Part shown: one piece after another, positions 9,356 to 17,863 of the stretch
Numbering within the stretch: position 1 is the stretch's first letter
Layout: every line of letters begins with the position of its first letter
NCBI GenBank assembly: GCA_004963905.1
Contig: SUGL01000028.1
Location: forward strand, 1 to 64,000
Length of the DNA: 64,000 bases
From: Mesorhizobium sp.
GTDB taxonomy: Bacteria > Pseudomonadota > Alphaproteobacteria > Rhizobiales > Rhizobiaceae
Reading direction: 5' to 3'
Notes under the pieces: model-generated
The model's database searches: none
What the model saw: only the letters and a program-made list of their open reading frames with translations
Told to the model about the DNA's origin: nothing
Made by a program: the position numbers and the translations under genes

Positions 9356-10207
9356 TCAGCCGAGCGGCACCACGCACAGCGCGTCGTTGTCGAGGAAGGC
9401 CTGCACGGCCTTGCCGCGCGACACGCCCTCCATCTCCTCGGCCGTGGTGTACCAGCCGTCGACGGCAAGCAGCTCGGCCTCGTTCTTGCGGCAGAAGATG
9501 CGCGCCGAAACATTGCCCTCCGAGCCGGCGATAGCGCGACCGCGCAGCGTGCCGTAGACATGGATCGAGCCGCCGGCGACGATTTCCGAGCCGGACGCGA
9601 CCGAGCCCAGCACGATGACGTCGCCATGCGGGTGGAAGACCGACTGTCCGGATCGGATCGGCGCCTTGATCATCAGCGTGCCGGCGGAAGGCTCGGGCCG
9701 CGCCTCCACGGTGCCCTGCCCCGACCTCGCCGGTTCGGCCTTGGTTGCTTCGGCGACTTCAGCGTTCTCCGCATCGAGCTTTGCCAGCTCATCCTGCGGC
9801 CCCGGCTGCACGTCTTCCACGGCGGCCGTCTCGACCGTGATTTCTTCCGCCTTCGCCTTGCGCGCGGCCCTGCCCAGCAGCCCTTCGGCGGTCGCTTCCT
9901 TGGCGCCGGCAAGCAGCGGCGGCAAATCAGGCCCGAGATCGGCGCCCTCGAGCTCGATGGCGTAGACGCGGATGCCGCGCCGCGCGAGCGTGCCGACCAG
10001 CGCCGCGATCTCCTCCGGCCCCGGCTTCAAAGTGTTCAAATCGAGCACCACCGGGCGGCCGGCAAAATAGCCCGGCGAGTTGCCGATCCAGTGATCGAGA
10101 CCCTCCAGCCAGTCGTCGATGGGAGCTTCCGGGGTGAGAGTGAAAGCGACGAACGAGCGGGCGCGGAAGCGGATGGACTTGTTGTGCAAAGGGGCGGCGA
10201 AGGTCAC
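9356..10207 (-). CDS. minC: Septum site-determining protein MinC
   Basis: A 283-residue FtsZ-assembly inhibitor. The N-terminal domain (about 1-110) has FRARSFVAFTLTPEAPIDDWL and PVVLDLNTL. An acidic, low-complexity linker (about 130-175) follows, then the C-terminal beta-helix MinD-binding domain with VFHPHGDVIVLGSVASGSEI and GGSIHVYGTLRGRA. The start is GTG with AAGGA upstream. It is the first gene of minCDE; a perfect CtrA-type site lies about 50 bases upstream. Confidence 0.95.
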   Translation of the reverse strand: MTFAAPLHNKSIRFRARSFVAFTLTPEAPIDDWLEGLDHWIGNSPGYFAGRPVVLDLNTLKPGPEEIAALVGTLARRGIRVYAIELEGADLGPDLPPLLAGAKEATAEGLLGRAARKAKAEEITVETAAVEDVQPGPQDELAKLDAENAEVAEATKAEPARSGQGTVEARPEPSAGTLMIKAPIRSGQSVFHPHGDVIVLGSVASGSEIVAGGSIHVYGTLRGRAIAGSEGNVSARIFCRKNEAELLAVDGWYTTAEEMEGVSRGKAVQAFLDNDALCVVPLG

Positions 10208-10254
10208 GGCCAGACGAATCCTTACTCAATGGTTAAAGGGTGCCGGCCGAATGG

Positions 10255-10269
10255 TTAACAAAAGGTTAA
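10255..10269 (-). promoter_or_regulatory. CtrA-binding site upstream of minC
   Basis: TTAACAAAAGGTTAA is an exact TTAA-N7-TTAA match to the CtrA consensus of alphaproteobacteria, 48 bases before the minC start. A further GGTTAA half-site lies at 10231. CtrA links transcription to the cell cycle; control of minCDE by CtrA in Sinorhizobium is recalled from the literature. The site could also serve the divergent lipoprotein gene at 10477. Confidence 0.7.
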
Positions 10270-10476
10270 TTTTGCGGGTGCAGGCCGTTAGGGAACAGGC
10301 ACGGCTAAGTTTTGTGGCGGGGCGGTCACACGGGCCGCCCGAGCGCTGACGGCCCGTCGAACACCCAGGCCAGGACGGGCCAGGCATGTGAAGTTCCTAA
10401 TATACGGAGAGAAGATGCACAGGCACCATCCGGCAAGGTTAATTTTCCATTTCCTCCACAGCAAAGGGGACCGGGC

Positions 10477-10962
10477 ATGCGCATCGATCAGGCAAGCAGC
10501 AGGCAGGTGGGCAGCAGGCAGGCGGGCGGCAAGTTGGCAGGCGCGGCAATCGGCGCGCTGGTGCTGGCAGCCCTTGCAGGATGCGCGTCATTTCGGACAA
10601 GCAGCATGTACGCATACCAGATGAGCGGCACGAACGCATACCAGGCGAACGGCAACGACCAATGGCTGACGACGGCCGATGCCGACCAACTCGTCAATGC
10701 GATGGCGGCGAAGGGAATGATACCGGAGACCATCGACTGCCGGTTTGCCGACACCACGCCGGGCCAGCTGGCTTACAGCACGAAATTCACCTGGAAGCGC
10801 GCCCCGGCGAACTCGCGTTACCATTGGGAAATCGGCGACCCGGCCTACCTCGCGAGCAAGGAGGTCAAAGCCAACAGGGTCGGCCTTCGCCGCGCCTATG
10901 CGAAACTCGTCCAGGACCCCGTTACGGGGCAAAAGGTCGGGTGCTCGATCTGGGTGAGTTAG
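10477..10962 (+). CDS. Small putative lipoprotein of unknown function
   Basis: 161 residues. The N-terminus is charged, followed by a hydrophobic stretch (about 20-35) ending in the lipobox LAGC, with Cys36 as the lipidation site. The mature part contains TTADADQLVNAMAAKGMIP and a YSTKFTWKRAPANSRYHWEI segment. I do not recognise the family. The ATG has AAGGGGA upstream. It stands alone, about 270 bases from the divergent minC start. Confidence 0.7.
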   Translation: MRIDQASSRQVGSRQAGGKLAGAAIGALVLAALAGCASFRTSSMYAYQMSGTNAYQANGNDQWLTTADADQLVNAMAAKGMIPETIDCRFADTTPGQLAYSTKFTWKRAPANSRYHWEIGDPAYLASKEVKANRVGLRRAYAKLVQDPVTGQKVGCSIWVS

Positions 10963-11315
10963 GCGGCAGATTGGCTTGAGCCTCGCCGCCCAGCGTGAGC
11001 ACGCGGGGCGGCGGCGGTGGCTAACCGCCGCGACCTCGGCGCCATGAAACGAGGCTGCGGAGATCACATCGCCGCCGATAGAGCGAGCGTTGCCATGTCC
11101 TGAAACCGCCCGTCGCAAAGGCCATCGATAATATTATCTGTCGCGCCTTGTCGTGACCTCGATCAAGCGCTATGTCTTTTCAAATCGATCTTGTGGAACG
11201 AATGTTGTTTCCGCGCTTTGGCGCCCTGACGATCTTCCCTCTCAATTTCGAAGACTGCGACGTTTGGCATGAATCCAAGCGGCGATGATTTGCGTCGATT
11301 TGAAAGGAAAATCGT
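10963..11315. other. Intergenic region, probable long leader of the cold-shock gene
   Basis: About 350 bases with no gene seen. The last ~150 bases before the cold-shock start are AT-richer than the surroundings. Long structured 5' leaders are usual for cspA-type genes, but no specific element could be defined here. Confidence 0.4.
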
Positions 11316-11525
11316 ATGACTACCGGGACCGTGAAGTTTTTCAACACCACCAAAGGCTTCGGCTTCATCGAACAGGGCAATGGGCAGCCGGACGTGTTCG
11401 TCCACATCTCCGCCGTCGAGCGCGCCGGAATGCGCTCCCTGGCGGAGGGCCAGAAGGTGAGCTTCGACATCGTGAAGGACCAGCGGAACGGCAAGAGTTC
11501 CGCGGAGAATCTCCAGGCGGCCTGA
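11316..11525 (+). CDS. CspA-family cold-shock protein
   Basis: A 69-residue single cold-shock domain (OB fold) that binds single-stranded RNA/DNA and melts secondary structure. RNP1 is K13-GFGFIE and RNP2 is V27-FVHIS, with the expected aromatic residues F8, F15, F17, F28 and H30. AAGGAAAATCGT precedes the ATG. Rhizobia carry several paralogues, and the sequence does not show whether this one is cold-inducible. Confidence 0.93.
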   Translation: MTTGTVKFFNTTKGFGFIEQGNGQPDVFVHISAVERAGMRSLAEGQKVSFDIVKDQRNGKSSAENLQAA

Positions 11526-11582
11526 GTGCATCCATGGCCTTTGACCACGGATGTACTGGCATCTGGCCTTGGAGCACTTTGG

Positions 11583-11750
11583 TTTTCACGCATGTCTCGA
11601 AACCGGTTCCCATTTTCGGGAGACATGCCTTGTGATTTCACGCATGTCCTTGTCCCGAAACCGGTTCCCACTTTCGGGAGACATGCTTTGTGATTTCACG
11701 CATGTCCTTGTCCCGAAACCGGTTCCCACTTTCGGGAGGCATGCTTTGGG
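11583..11750. repeat. Three tandem copies of a palindromic intergenic repeat
   Basis: Copies begin (cacgcatgtc) at about 11587, 11639 and 11697, giving intervals of 52 and 58 bases. Each contains cgaaaccggttcccactttc flanked by gcatgtc and gacatgc arms, so each can fold. The arms resemble the gcatgtcg...cgacatgc arms of the longer element at 25165. The array lies between the cold-shock gene and the next small gene. Confidence 0.8.
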
Positions 11751-11800
11751 AGAGGGTCGGGCTTGCCCGGCCTTCTTTGTTTCAAGCAGCGAGGTAGACC

Positions 11801-11989
11801 ATGGCTGAAACTGGTTTGTTCAAGCCGAAGGGCGACGCCAAGAACGAGGCCACCGCAAGGACGGCGCGCGCGATAATCGAGGGGGAAGCGGCAGCTCGGC
11901 AGGCAAAGACGGAACGGCTTCGCGCGGCCAGACTCGCCCGCGGGCAGGTCGAGGCGACGCCGAAGAAAAAGCCGGCAAGGCGGAAATAG
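11801..11989 (+). CDS. Small basic protein of unknown function
   Basis: 62 residues, rich in Ala, Arg and Lys. It looks largely helical (KNEATARTARAIIEGEAAAR) and ends in a basic tail (TPKKKPARRK). No domain is recognised. AGGTAG lies about 5 bases before the ATG. Composition suggests a nucleic-acid-binding or charge-mediated role, but this is only inference. Confidence 0.6.
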   Translation: MAETGLFKPKGDAKNEATARTARAIIEGEAAARQAKTERLRAARLARGQVEATPKKKPARRK

Positions 11990-12182
11990 CGACAGCAGTA
12001 CAGTCGCTGTTGGAAGTCGCAGGAGAGGATTTCGTAGGCCGCCCGGTTCCGGCGCTCCGCTCATTCCTGCAACGTCGGCGATTGGCGAAAGCCGACGCGA
12101 CATCCAATCTCCCCCAGGGCAGAGGGGGTGTGACGGAGCTCGGAGCTTCTCCAGCTCGGATTCCTCGTAACGGAATGAAACC

Positions 12183-12968
12183 CTACGCCGTCAGCGGCAT
12201 CGACGCCGCCGGCAGGACCTGACGCATGGAGTTCGGCGCGAAGCCGAACATGCGGCGCGCGGTGCGGCTCAGATGCGCGGAGTCGGCGAAGTTGGCGGCA
12301 TGCGCGGCGTCGGTCCAGGAGGTTCCGGAGTAGCCGAGCTCGAGCGCCCGGTTGAGCCTGGTCCAGAGAAGATAGGCGCGGAAGGAAATGCCGGTTTCGG
12401 CGACGAACAGGTGCCTGAAGCGTCCGGCCGAGAGGCCGACGTGGCCCGCCACGGTTTCGAGGTCGAGCGGCTCGGCCAGCCGCGCGGCGATGAAGGCCGT
12501 GGCGCTGAGAATGCGCGGATCGACCCCGCCTGGCGGAACAGTTCCGGAAAGGGCGTAGAGCACTTCGAGCGCAGCGGCTTCGAGCTCTTCGTCCGCTTCG
12601 CCGTCGTCGAATTTCGAGCGCAGCGCCCGCGCATGCGGTTCGATCTCGGCGGGCGGCACGCCGACGATGCGCTTGCTGCCGAAGCGGTCGATCAGGCCGC
12701 GGCCGAGCGCGGATTCCGGTGCGCAGAACAGATGCGCGATCATCCTACCCTGCGCCTGGAAGGTGTGCGGCAGGTCCGGCGGGATGACGGCAGCTGCATA
12801 GGCCTGCCACGGCACGCTGTCGCTCGTCCGGAACTCGACATGGTCCGACAGGGCGATGCCGACCTGCACGGCATGGTGGGCGTGCAGCTCGCTCGGTCCG
12901 AGGGCCTGCCCGATCCACAGGCTGCCGCCCGCCCAGAAGATGATCCTGCCTACGCCCACAATCCCCAT
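12183..12968 (-). CDS. AraC-family transcriptional regulator
   Basis: 261 residues. The N-terminal half is a cupin-like sensor region (ELHAHHAVQVGIALS). The C-terminal ~95 residues hold the double helix-turn-helix: LETVAGHVGLSAGRFRHLF, then a second helix pair ending DSAHLSRTARRMFGFAPNS. The ATG at 12968 lacks a strong ribosome-binding site, so the start is tentative; the longer in-frame extension runs antisense through the neighbouring gene and is unlikely. It diverges, with a 105-base gap, from the membrane protein at 13074, its probable target. Confidence 0.85.
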   Translation of the reverse strand: MGIVGVGRIIFWAGGSLWIGQALGPSELHAHHAVQVGIALSDHVEFRTSDSVPWQAYAAAVIPPDLPHTFQAQGRMIAHLFCAPESALGRGLIDRFGSKRIVGVPPAEIEPHARALRSKFDDGEADEELEAAALEVLYALSGTVPPGGVDPRILSATAFIAARLAEPLDLETVAGHVGLSAGRFRHLFVAETGISFRAYLLWTRLNRALELGYSGTSWTDAAHAANFADSAHLSRTARRMFGFAPNSMRQVLPAASMPLTA

Positions 12969-13073
12969 CGCGACGGTATCGCACAAATCGCCAAAGCCGG
13001 CAGCCCCTACGTTCAATACAGCGAGGACGCGGGCGGATATTCGGCGCGCCACCGAAGAAACATGGAGCCAAAA

Positions 13074-13847
13074 ATGTCGACCACACATTTCAGCGGCTAC
13101 CTCGCCGCCATCACTCCCGACCGGCGCGATGCCGCCGGCGGGCAACCTTCCAGCCAGTGGGGATGTCTGCGCCTCTCCTCCCGACTGTTGCTTGCGGGAC
13201 AGATCCTCTACATCGTCGTCACGCAGTTCCATGCCGGCGGCGACGCCAACGACCATCACGCCATCTTCGCCGCCTATGCCGAGAACGCGATCTGGAGCGC
13301 CGTGCATGTCGGCCAGTTCGCCGGCATGGCGATGCTGCTCGCCGGCCTGGTCGCGCTGTCCTTCGCACTGGATCAGGAGGACGAAGCGGCGCGCTGGCTG
13401 GGTCGCGTGGGCGGCGCCGCGGCGGTGGCGGCGCTGGCACTCTACGGCGCGTTGCAGGCCGTCGACGGCGTGGCGCTGAAACAGGCCGTGAACGCATGGG
13501 CGAGCGCGCCGGAGGGCGAGAAGGCCGCGCGCTTCGCCAGCGCCGAGGCGATCCGCTGGCTCGAATGGGGAATGCGCAGCTACCAGGATTTTGCGATGGG
13601 GCTCGCCTTGCTCCTCTTCGCGGCCGCGATCGCCCGCACCGCCTGGACTGCGCGGCCGGTCGGCTGGCTGATGGGCCTTTGCGGCCTCGCCTATCTGGCG
13701 CAGGGCTGGGTGGCCGGCACGCAGGGCTTTACGACCGTGCAGTCGGCCGCGATCGTGCTTTCCTGGGTTCTCGGCCTGGCGTGGATGATCTGGCTGGCCG
13801 TCGCCGCTTCGCGGCGCCGTCGCGAAGGCGAGAAGCCCAGCGACTGA
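13074..13847 (+). CDS. Multi-pass membrane protein of unknown function
   Basis: 257 residues with about six hydrophobic segments, for example LLLAGQILYIVVTQF, the stretch FAGMAMLLAGLVALSFAL, and paired segments near the C-terminus. A short HAGGDANDHHAIF loop is rich in His and Asp. The ATG at 13074 has GGAG 6 bases upstream, better than the ATG at 13062. It is divergent from the AraC-type regulator, which probably controls it. I do not recognise the family. Confidence 0.7.
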   Translation: MSTTHFSGYLAAITPDRRDAAGGQPSSQWGCLRLSSRLLLAGQILYIVVTQFHAGGDANDHHAIFAAYAENAIWSAVHVGQFAGMAMLLAGLVALSFALDQEDEAARWLGRVGGAAAVAALALYGALQAVDGVALKQAVNAWASAPEGEKAARFASAEAIRWLEWGMRSYQDFAMGLALLLFAAAIARTAWTARPVGWLMGLCGLAYLAQGWVAGTQGFTTVQSAAIVLSWVLGLAWMIWLAVAASRRRREGEKPSD

Positions 13848-13887
13848 TAAGCCTGCAGGACAGTGACGGAACACGACGGTGGTGGAG

Positions 13888-14466
13888 TCACGCGACAGAT
13901 TCGCCCGCCACCAACCTTTTTGCTGCGGCAGCAGCGGCGCTGCAATAGCTCTGGTCGCCATGGATCAGGACCATCACCATGGCGCCTTCGAGCAGCAGGG
14001 AAAGCTCGCGCGCCCGCGCCTTCGGGGCCGCTACATTCGCCTGGACAAGCAGGGTTTCCAATTGCTGCTCCATCAGCGCCTTGTGCCGTCGGGCGATGGA
14101 GCGCGCGGGATGGCCTGACAGGTCGGCTAGCTCGATGGCCAACCGGGTGAAACCGGAGCCCGCCCAGCGTGGCTTGGAAGACCATTTGACCAAGCCTTCG
14201 AACAGTTTGTCGATCAGCGCGTCCGCGCCGCCCGACAGGTCGATGCCGTAATTCTGGAAATCGGCGAAGGTGCGCTCGTGCTGCGAGGCGAGCACCGCCG
14301 TCAGCAGCGCATCCTTGCTGTCGAAGTGATAGTAGAGCGTGCGCTTGGTGACGCCCGCGGCGTCCGCGATCTGGTCCATGCCGACACGGAAAAAACCGCG
14401 GCGGCGAAACAGCTTATAAGCCGCCTGCAGGATTTCGGGTCTGGTCTCCTCGGATGCTCTGGGCAT
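13888..14466 (-). CDS. TetR-family transcriptional regulator
   Basis: 192 residues. The N-terminal DNA-binding helix-turn-helix reads ILQAAYKLFRRRGFFRVG, then MDQIADAAGVTKRTLYYHF, a classic TetR signature. The remaining ~140 residues form a ligand-binding helical domain. It diverges from the hydroxyacid dehydrogenase gene at 14572; an imperfect palindrome at 14486-14511 between them is the likely operator. Confidence 0.92.
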   Translation of the reverse strand: MPRASEETRPEILQAAYKLFRRRGFFRVGMDQIADAAGVTKRTLYYHFDSKDALLTAVLASQHERTFADFQNYGIDLSGGADALIDKLFEGLVKWSSKPRWAGSGFTRLAIELADLSGHPARSIARRHKALMEQQLETLLVQANVAAPKARARELSLLLEGAMVMVLIHGDQSYCSAAAAAAKRLVAGESVA

Positions 14467-14485
14467 GGGCGCGCTGCCATCGCCG

Positions 14486-14511
14486 GTAAGTATACTCGCT
14501 AGTGAATTTAC
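14486..14511. promoter_or_regulatory. Candidate TetR operator
   Basis: The arms gtaagtatact and agtgaatttac flank a cgct centre and match as an inverted repeat at 8 of 11 positions. The site lies 19 bases before the regulator start and 60 bases before the dehydrogenase start, a usual place for autoregulation plus control of the divergent gene. Confidence 0.5.
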
Positions 14512-14571
14512 ATCAGCGGGCGCGCGGCCTTCAATGATCAGCGCAAGCTAATATTCGATGGGAGGACGACG

Positions 14572-15798
14572 ATGGAACGGGTAGTCCCCACGGTGCTCGA
14601 TGTCCCGACAGGGATCGTGACACTGCCTGACACGGCCGGCGCAGCATCGGTGGCGCCAAGGCTCATGACGAATATGACCTGCATCGAGGACCTGCGCAGG
14701 GCGGCGCGTCGCCGGGTGCCGCGCGTCTTCTTCGACTATGCCGAGGCCGGCTCCTATGCCGAGCAGACGCTGCGCGCCAATCGCGCCGACCTCGAGCGCA
14801 TCACGCTCAGGCAGCGGGTGCTGGTCGACGTCGAGCGTCGCGACACGGCAACCACCATCCTCGGCCAGAAGGTGTCGCTGCCGGTGGCCCTTGCGCCGAT
14901 CGGCCTCGGCGGCATGCAATGGGCCGATGGCGAAATCCTCGCCTGCCGCGCCGCGAAGGCCGCGGGCATTCCCTATACGATGAGCACGATGTCGATTTGC
15001 TCGATCGAGGACGTTGCCCAAGCGGTTGGCGAGCCGTTCTGGTTCCAGCTCTATGTGATGAAGGACCGCGGCTTCGTACGCTCGCTTGCCGAGCGCGCGC
15101 ACGCGGCCCGCTGCAGCGCGCTGGTGCTCACCGTTGACCTGCAGGTGCTGGGGCAGCGACATGTCGACGTCAGGAACGGGCTTTCGGTGCCGCCGGCGCT
15201 GAAGCCGCGCACCATCCTCGACATTGCCAGCCGACCGGGTTGGGCTGCCCGCATGCTCACGGCAAAGCGCTGGACCTTCGGCAACCTCGCCGGCCACGTG
15301 AAGGGCGAGGACAGCGTCAAGGCCATTGCGGACTGGGTGGCTCATCAGTTCGATCCGGCGCTGAACTGGAGCGACGTCGACTGGATCAGGAGCATCTGGC
15401 CCGGCAAGCTGATCATCAAGGGCATTCTCAACGTCGACGATGCGCGCAGCGCCAGCAAGGCCGGCGCCGACGCCATCGTGGTGTCCAACCATGGCGGCCG
15501 GCAGCTCGATGGCGCGCCCTCGACCATCTCGATGTTGCCCAAGATCGCCGAAGCGGTAGGCTCGGAGGTGGAGGTGCTGTTCGACGGCGGCGTACGCTCG
15601 GGCCAGGATGTGATGCGGGCGCTGGCGCTTGGCGCCAGGGCCTGCCTGGTCGGTCGCGCCTATGTCTACGGCCTCGGCGCCGGCGGCGAGGCCGGCGTGG
15701 CGACGGCCATCGACATCCTGCGCAAGGAACTCTCCGTCACCATGGCGCTGACGGGGACGCGCAGTGTCGCCGAGATCGATGGGAGAGTGCTGAACTAG
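14572..15798 (+). CDS. FMN-dependent alpha-hydroxyacid dehydrogenase (L-lactate dehydrogenase type)
   Basis: A 408-residue FMN enzyme of the LldD/glycolate oxidase family that oxidises L-2-hydroxyacids. The TIM-barrel landmarks are VALAPIGLGGMQWADGE, QLYVMKDR, the catalytic pair in SNH307GGR310QLDGAPS, and the phosphate-binding FDGGVRSGQDV. The ATG follows GGGAGG closely. It diverges from a TetR regulator. L-lactate is the default substrate, but family members use other hydroxyacids, so no gene symbol is given. Confidence 0.88.
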   Translation: MERVVPTVLDVPTGIVTLPDTAGAASVAPRLMTNMTCIEDLRRAARRRVPRVFFDYAEAGSYAEQTLRANRADLERITLRQRVLVDVERRDTATTILGQKVSLPVALAPIGLGGMQWADGEILACRAAKAAGIPYTMSTMSICSIEDVAQAVGEPFWFQLYVMKDRGFVRSLAERAHAARCSALVLTVDLQVLGQRHVDVRNGLSVPPALKPRTILDIASRPGWAARMLTAKRWTFGNLAGHVKGEDSVKAIADWVAHQFDPALNWSDVDWIRSIWPGKLIIKGILNVDDARSASKAGADAIVVSNHGGRQLDGAPSTISMLPKIAEAVGSEVEVLFDGGVRSGQDVMRALALGARACLVGRAYVYGLGAGGEAGVATAIDILRKELSVTMALTGTRSVAEIDGRVLN

Positions 15799-15971
15799 CA
15801 GCTGGCCTTAGAGGGCGGCGCGAAAGACTTGACCACCGGACGCAGGCGAGACAGCACGCCCCTTTCGGAGCCAGTCGAAGCCGAGACGGAGAGGGGAACT
15901 GCCGTACGAAGCCCCTCGCCGTCCCGCCGCACTTGGTCCCTCGCTCCGCCAAGCGCGGGACCAAAGTCAAC

Positions 15972-16397
15972 TCAAGCCGCCAACTGCACCTCGCGGGCCG
16001 CCGCGATCATGACGCCGGCGAGCAGGCCGTAGGCGGCTGCCCAGGCTTCCCGCACGTCGGCCGTGAAAGCCTCGCCGAGGCCTGTCTCGAGCGTCTCGAT
16101 CAGCGCCTGGCCGACGATCGGGTAGTGGCGCTCCTCGACGCCGTAGCCGACGTGGCGCCTGGCGAGATCCTGGACGGCGGGCAGGATGGTCTCGGCGCGG
16201 GAAAGCCCATGCACGACGAAACCCAGCGCCGCCATCAACTTGGCGCCCTGCTTGCCCATGTCGGTCGCGTGAAACAGCGCCTTGAGGCTGCCGTCGATGG
16301 CAAACAGCTTCTCGTAGAACAAGGCGGCGGCGGCCGTCTTGATCGGGACGACCTCGCGAAAACTATCCTGCACGAGCTTGATCTGGTCGGGTGTCAT
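15972..16397 (-). CDS. Single-domain bacterial haemoglobin (Vitreoscilla type)
   Basis: A 141-residue haem protein resembling Vitreoscilla haemoglobin and the globin domain of flavohaemoglobins. Tyr28 corresponds to B10, Gln50 to the distal E7 position and His82 to the proximal ligand. A HYPIVGQ segment is shared with the family. It lacks the reductase domain. Such proteins bind O2 and help detoxify NO. The ATG at 16397 has GGAGGAG about 7 bases upstream. It is convergent with the dehydrogenase gene. No FNR/FixK-type box was seen in front. Confidence 0.87.
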   Translation of the reverse strand: MTPDQIKLVQDSFREVVPIKTAAAALFYEKLFAIDGSLKALFHATDMGKQGAKLMAALGFVVHGLSRAETILPAVQDLARRHVGYGVEERHYPIVGQALIETLETGLGEAFTADVREAWAAAYGLLAGVMIAAAREVQLAA

Positions 16398-16896
16398 CGG
16401 CGCGCTCCTCCGCGTTTTTTTGCCTGCGCGAGGATCCTGCCCGGGCGTTTCGCGGGGATGCCGGTTGTGGAGGCTTTGTGTTTCAGGCTTGTCTCCGCGG
16501 GGTATCGGGTTGCGCCCGGTCTTTTGCGTCACGCAAAGCCAACCGGAAACGAATGGCGCGAGGCACCCCCCTCTGGTCTGCCGACCATCTCCCCCTCAAG
16601 GGGAGAGATTGCAGCGTCCGCGATGGCGCCTTTCTTTGGCGTAACAAGAGAGAGAGAGAGAGCCGGCGACGGAGCGCTGATCTCCCCCTTGTGGGTCCGT
16701 TGTGGGGGAGAAAGCATTTTCCTGCATTTGCGAGCGGGCTTGCCCCGAGCAAGTGCTTGGAAAATGCCAGGGAGGGGATTTCGTAGGGCGCCTAGTCTTC
16801 ATAGGGCGGCGCCTTTCCCCTCTCTTGCGATTTCTAACGCTTAGCTTCGCTAAGATGTTGAAATCGCTTTCTCCCCACAAGTGGGGAGATAGGGCG
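16398..16896. repeat. Intergenic region of degenerate palindromic repeats
   Basis: About 500 bases with no gene. It contains fragments of the gcccccctctggtctgcc / ctcaaggggagagatt repeat family at about 16563-16612, an AG-dinucleotide run at about 16646-16662, and further ctccccacaagtggggagat-type hairpins at about 16680-16710 and 16870-16892. Apparent reading frames here are repeat-derived. Confidence 0.65.
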
Positions 16897-17721
16897 CTAC
16901 TCGCATTGCCGGCGTGGGCCGCCGTCATAGGGCTGGTAGGTGTTGTCCTGCGGATCGTAGGTGCGGTAGCGGCTGAAGCAGTAGTCGACATGGTCGCCCG
17001 ACATTTGTGGGCCCAAAAGCCGATCTCTGGGGGCCGGTTCCCCGGGCGCGATCTCTTCCGGCGGGCCGCCATAAGTGGTGGCGTAGCCGTCCCGCGTGGG
17101 CGCGTAGCCTTCCATCTCGGCCTGGTCGTCGGCCGTCGCGCCTTGATCGACCTGCCCATTCTGGCCCGCATCGGTCGAAGCGGTGCTGTCGCCACCAGGA
17201 TCGAAATAGGGCGAGACGCAGGGGCGCAGTTCGCCGCTGTAGGAGCGGTAGCTGTTTTCTTCAGGGCGGTAGCTGCGATAGCGGTTGGCGCACCATTCGA
17301 GATGGGCGGCGGGCAATCGTGCCTCCTGGGGCGGCGCCGGCTCGGAAGGCTGGACGGCGGCATCGGGCTGGCCCGTCTGCGAAGCGCTGGGCGGGGTGAC
17401 ATCGGGCAAGGGTTGCAATTGCCGCGGCGCAGCGGTTTGCGGCGTTGGGAGAGCGGCGGTCTGCGCGCCGGTATCCGCCTTGGCGCCCTCGCCGGCCTTG
17501 GCAGGCGCGCCGGCCGACTGCTGGGCCGGGATGCGTTCAAGATCCTGCTTCGCCGGATCGACCGGCTGGGCGTCCTTGGTCCAAAGCTCGGAAACGCCGA
17601 TCGCCGGCGTCGCCTGGCGCACCGGCTTGGCGGCCAGCAGCCAGGTGGCGAAGGCAAGCCCGCTGGCGAACACGGCCAAGGTCAGCACGAAGCCGCCGAC
17701 AATTCCCAACAAAGCCTTCAC
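16897..17721 (-). CDS. BA14K-like repeat protein, membrane-anchored
   Basis: 274 residues. An N-terminal hydrophobic segment (about 4-30, GIVGGFVLTLAVFASGLAFA) acts as signal or anchor. A long Pro/Ala/Gln-rich linker follows. There are two copies of a W/Y-C-x-x-R-Y-R-(S/T)-Y module (EWCANRYRSYRPEENSY and DYCFSRYRTYDPQDNTYQ), each closed by a Cys, as in the BA14K family of Brucella and rhizobia. The paired cysteines suggest disulphides in the periplasm. The GTG at 17721 has AAGGAG 6 bases upstream. BA14K proteins are reported as immunoreactive surface proteins; a molecular role is not assigned. Confidence 0.75.
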   Translation of the reverse strand: MKALLGIVGGFVLTLAVFASGLAFATWLLAAKPVRQATPAIGVSELWTKDAQPVDPAKQDLERIPAQQSAGAPAKAGEGAKADTGAQTAALPTPQTAAPRQLQPLPDVTPPSASQTGQPDAAVQPSEPAPPQEARLPAAHLEWCANRYRSYRPEENSYRSYSGELRPCVSPYFDPGGDSTASTDAGQNGQVDQGATADDQAEMEGYAPTRDGYATTYGGPPEEIAPGEPAPRDRLLGPQMSGDHVDYCFSRYRTYDPQDNTYQPYDGGPRRQCE

Positions 17722-17863
17722 GCTGCACTCCTTAAGCCCCCGCGCATAGAATGCGGGGCGCGGGACGGAAGTTCCTTGCAGAGAGCGAGGAACTGGTTCC
17801 TGAAAAGTCGGCGGGACAGAGGGGGCGCGAAGGATCACGGCGCTGCTCGGCTTGAGGTCTCCC

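Noticed and set aside
10388..10624. Alternative plus-strand frame before and within the lipoprotein gene
   Set aside because: Overlaps a gene with a good lipobox and ribosome-binding site; composition is shadow-like.
11583..11750. Short repeats that could be taken for a CRISPR array
   Set aside because: Only three palindromic units with near-identical content and no variable spacers; matches dispersed intergenic repeats.
12969..13961. N-terminal extension of the AraC regulator through the divergent membrane protein
   Set aside because: The extension is antisense to a well-started membrane protein and is Arg/Gly-rich; the regulator is full length from 12968.
16398..16500. Search for an FNR/FixK box before the haemoglobin gene
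   Set aside because: No TTGAT-N4-ATCAA-like sequence seen upstream.
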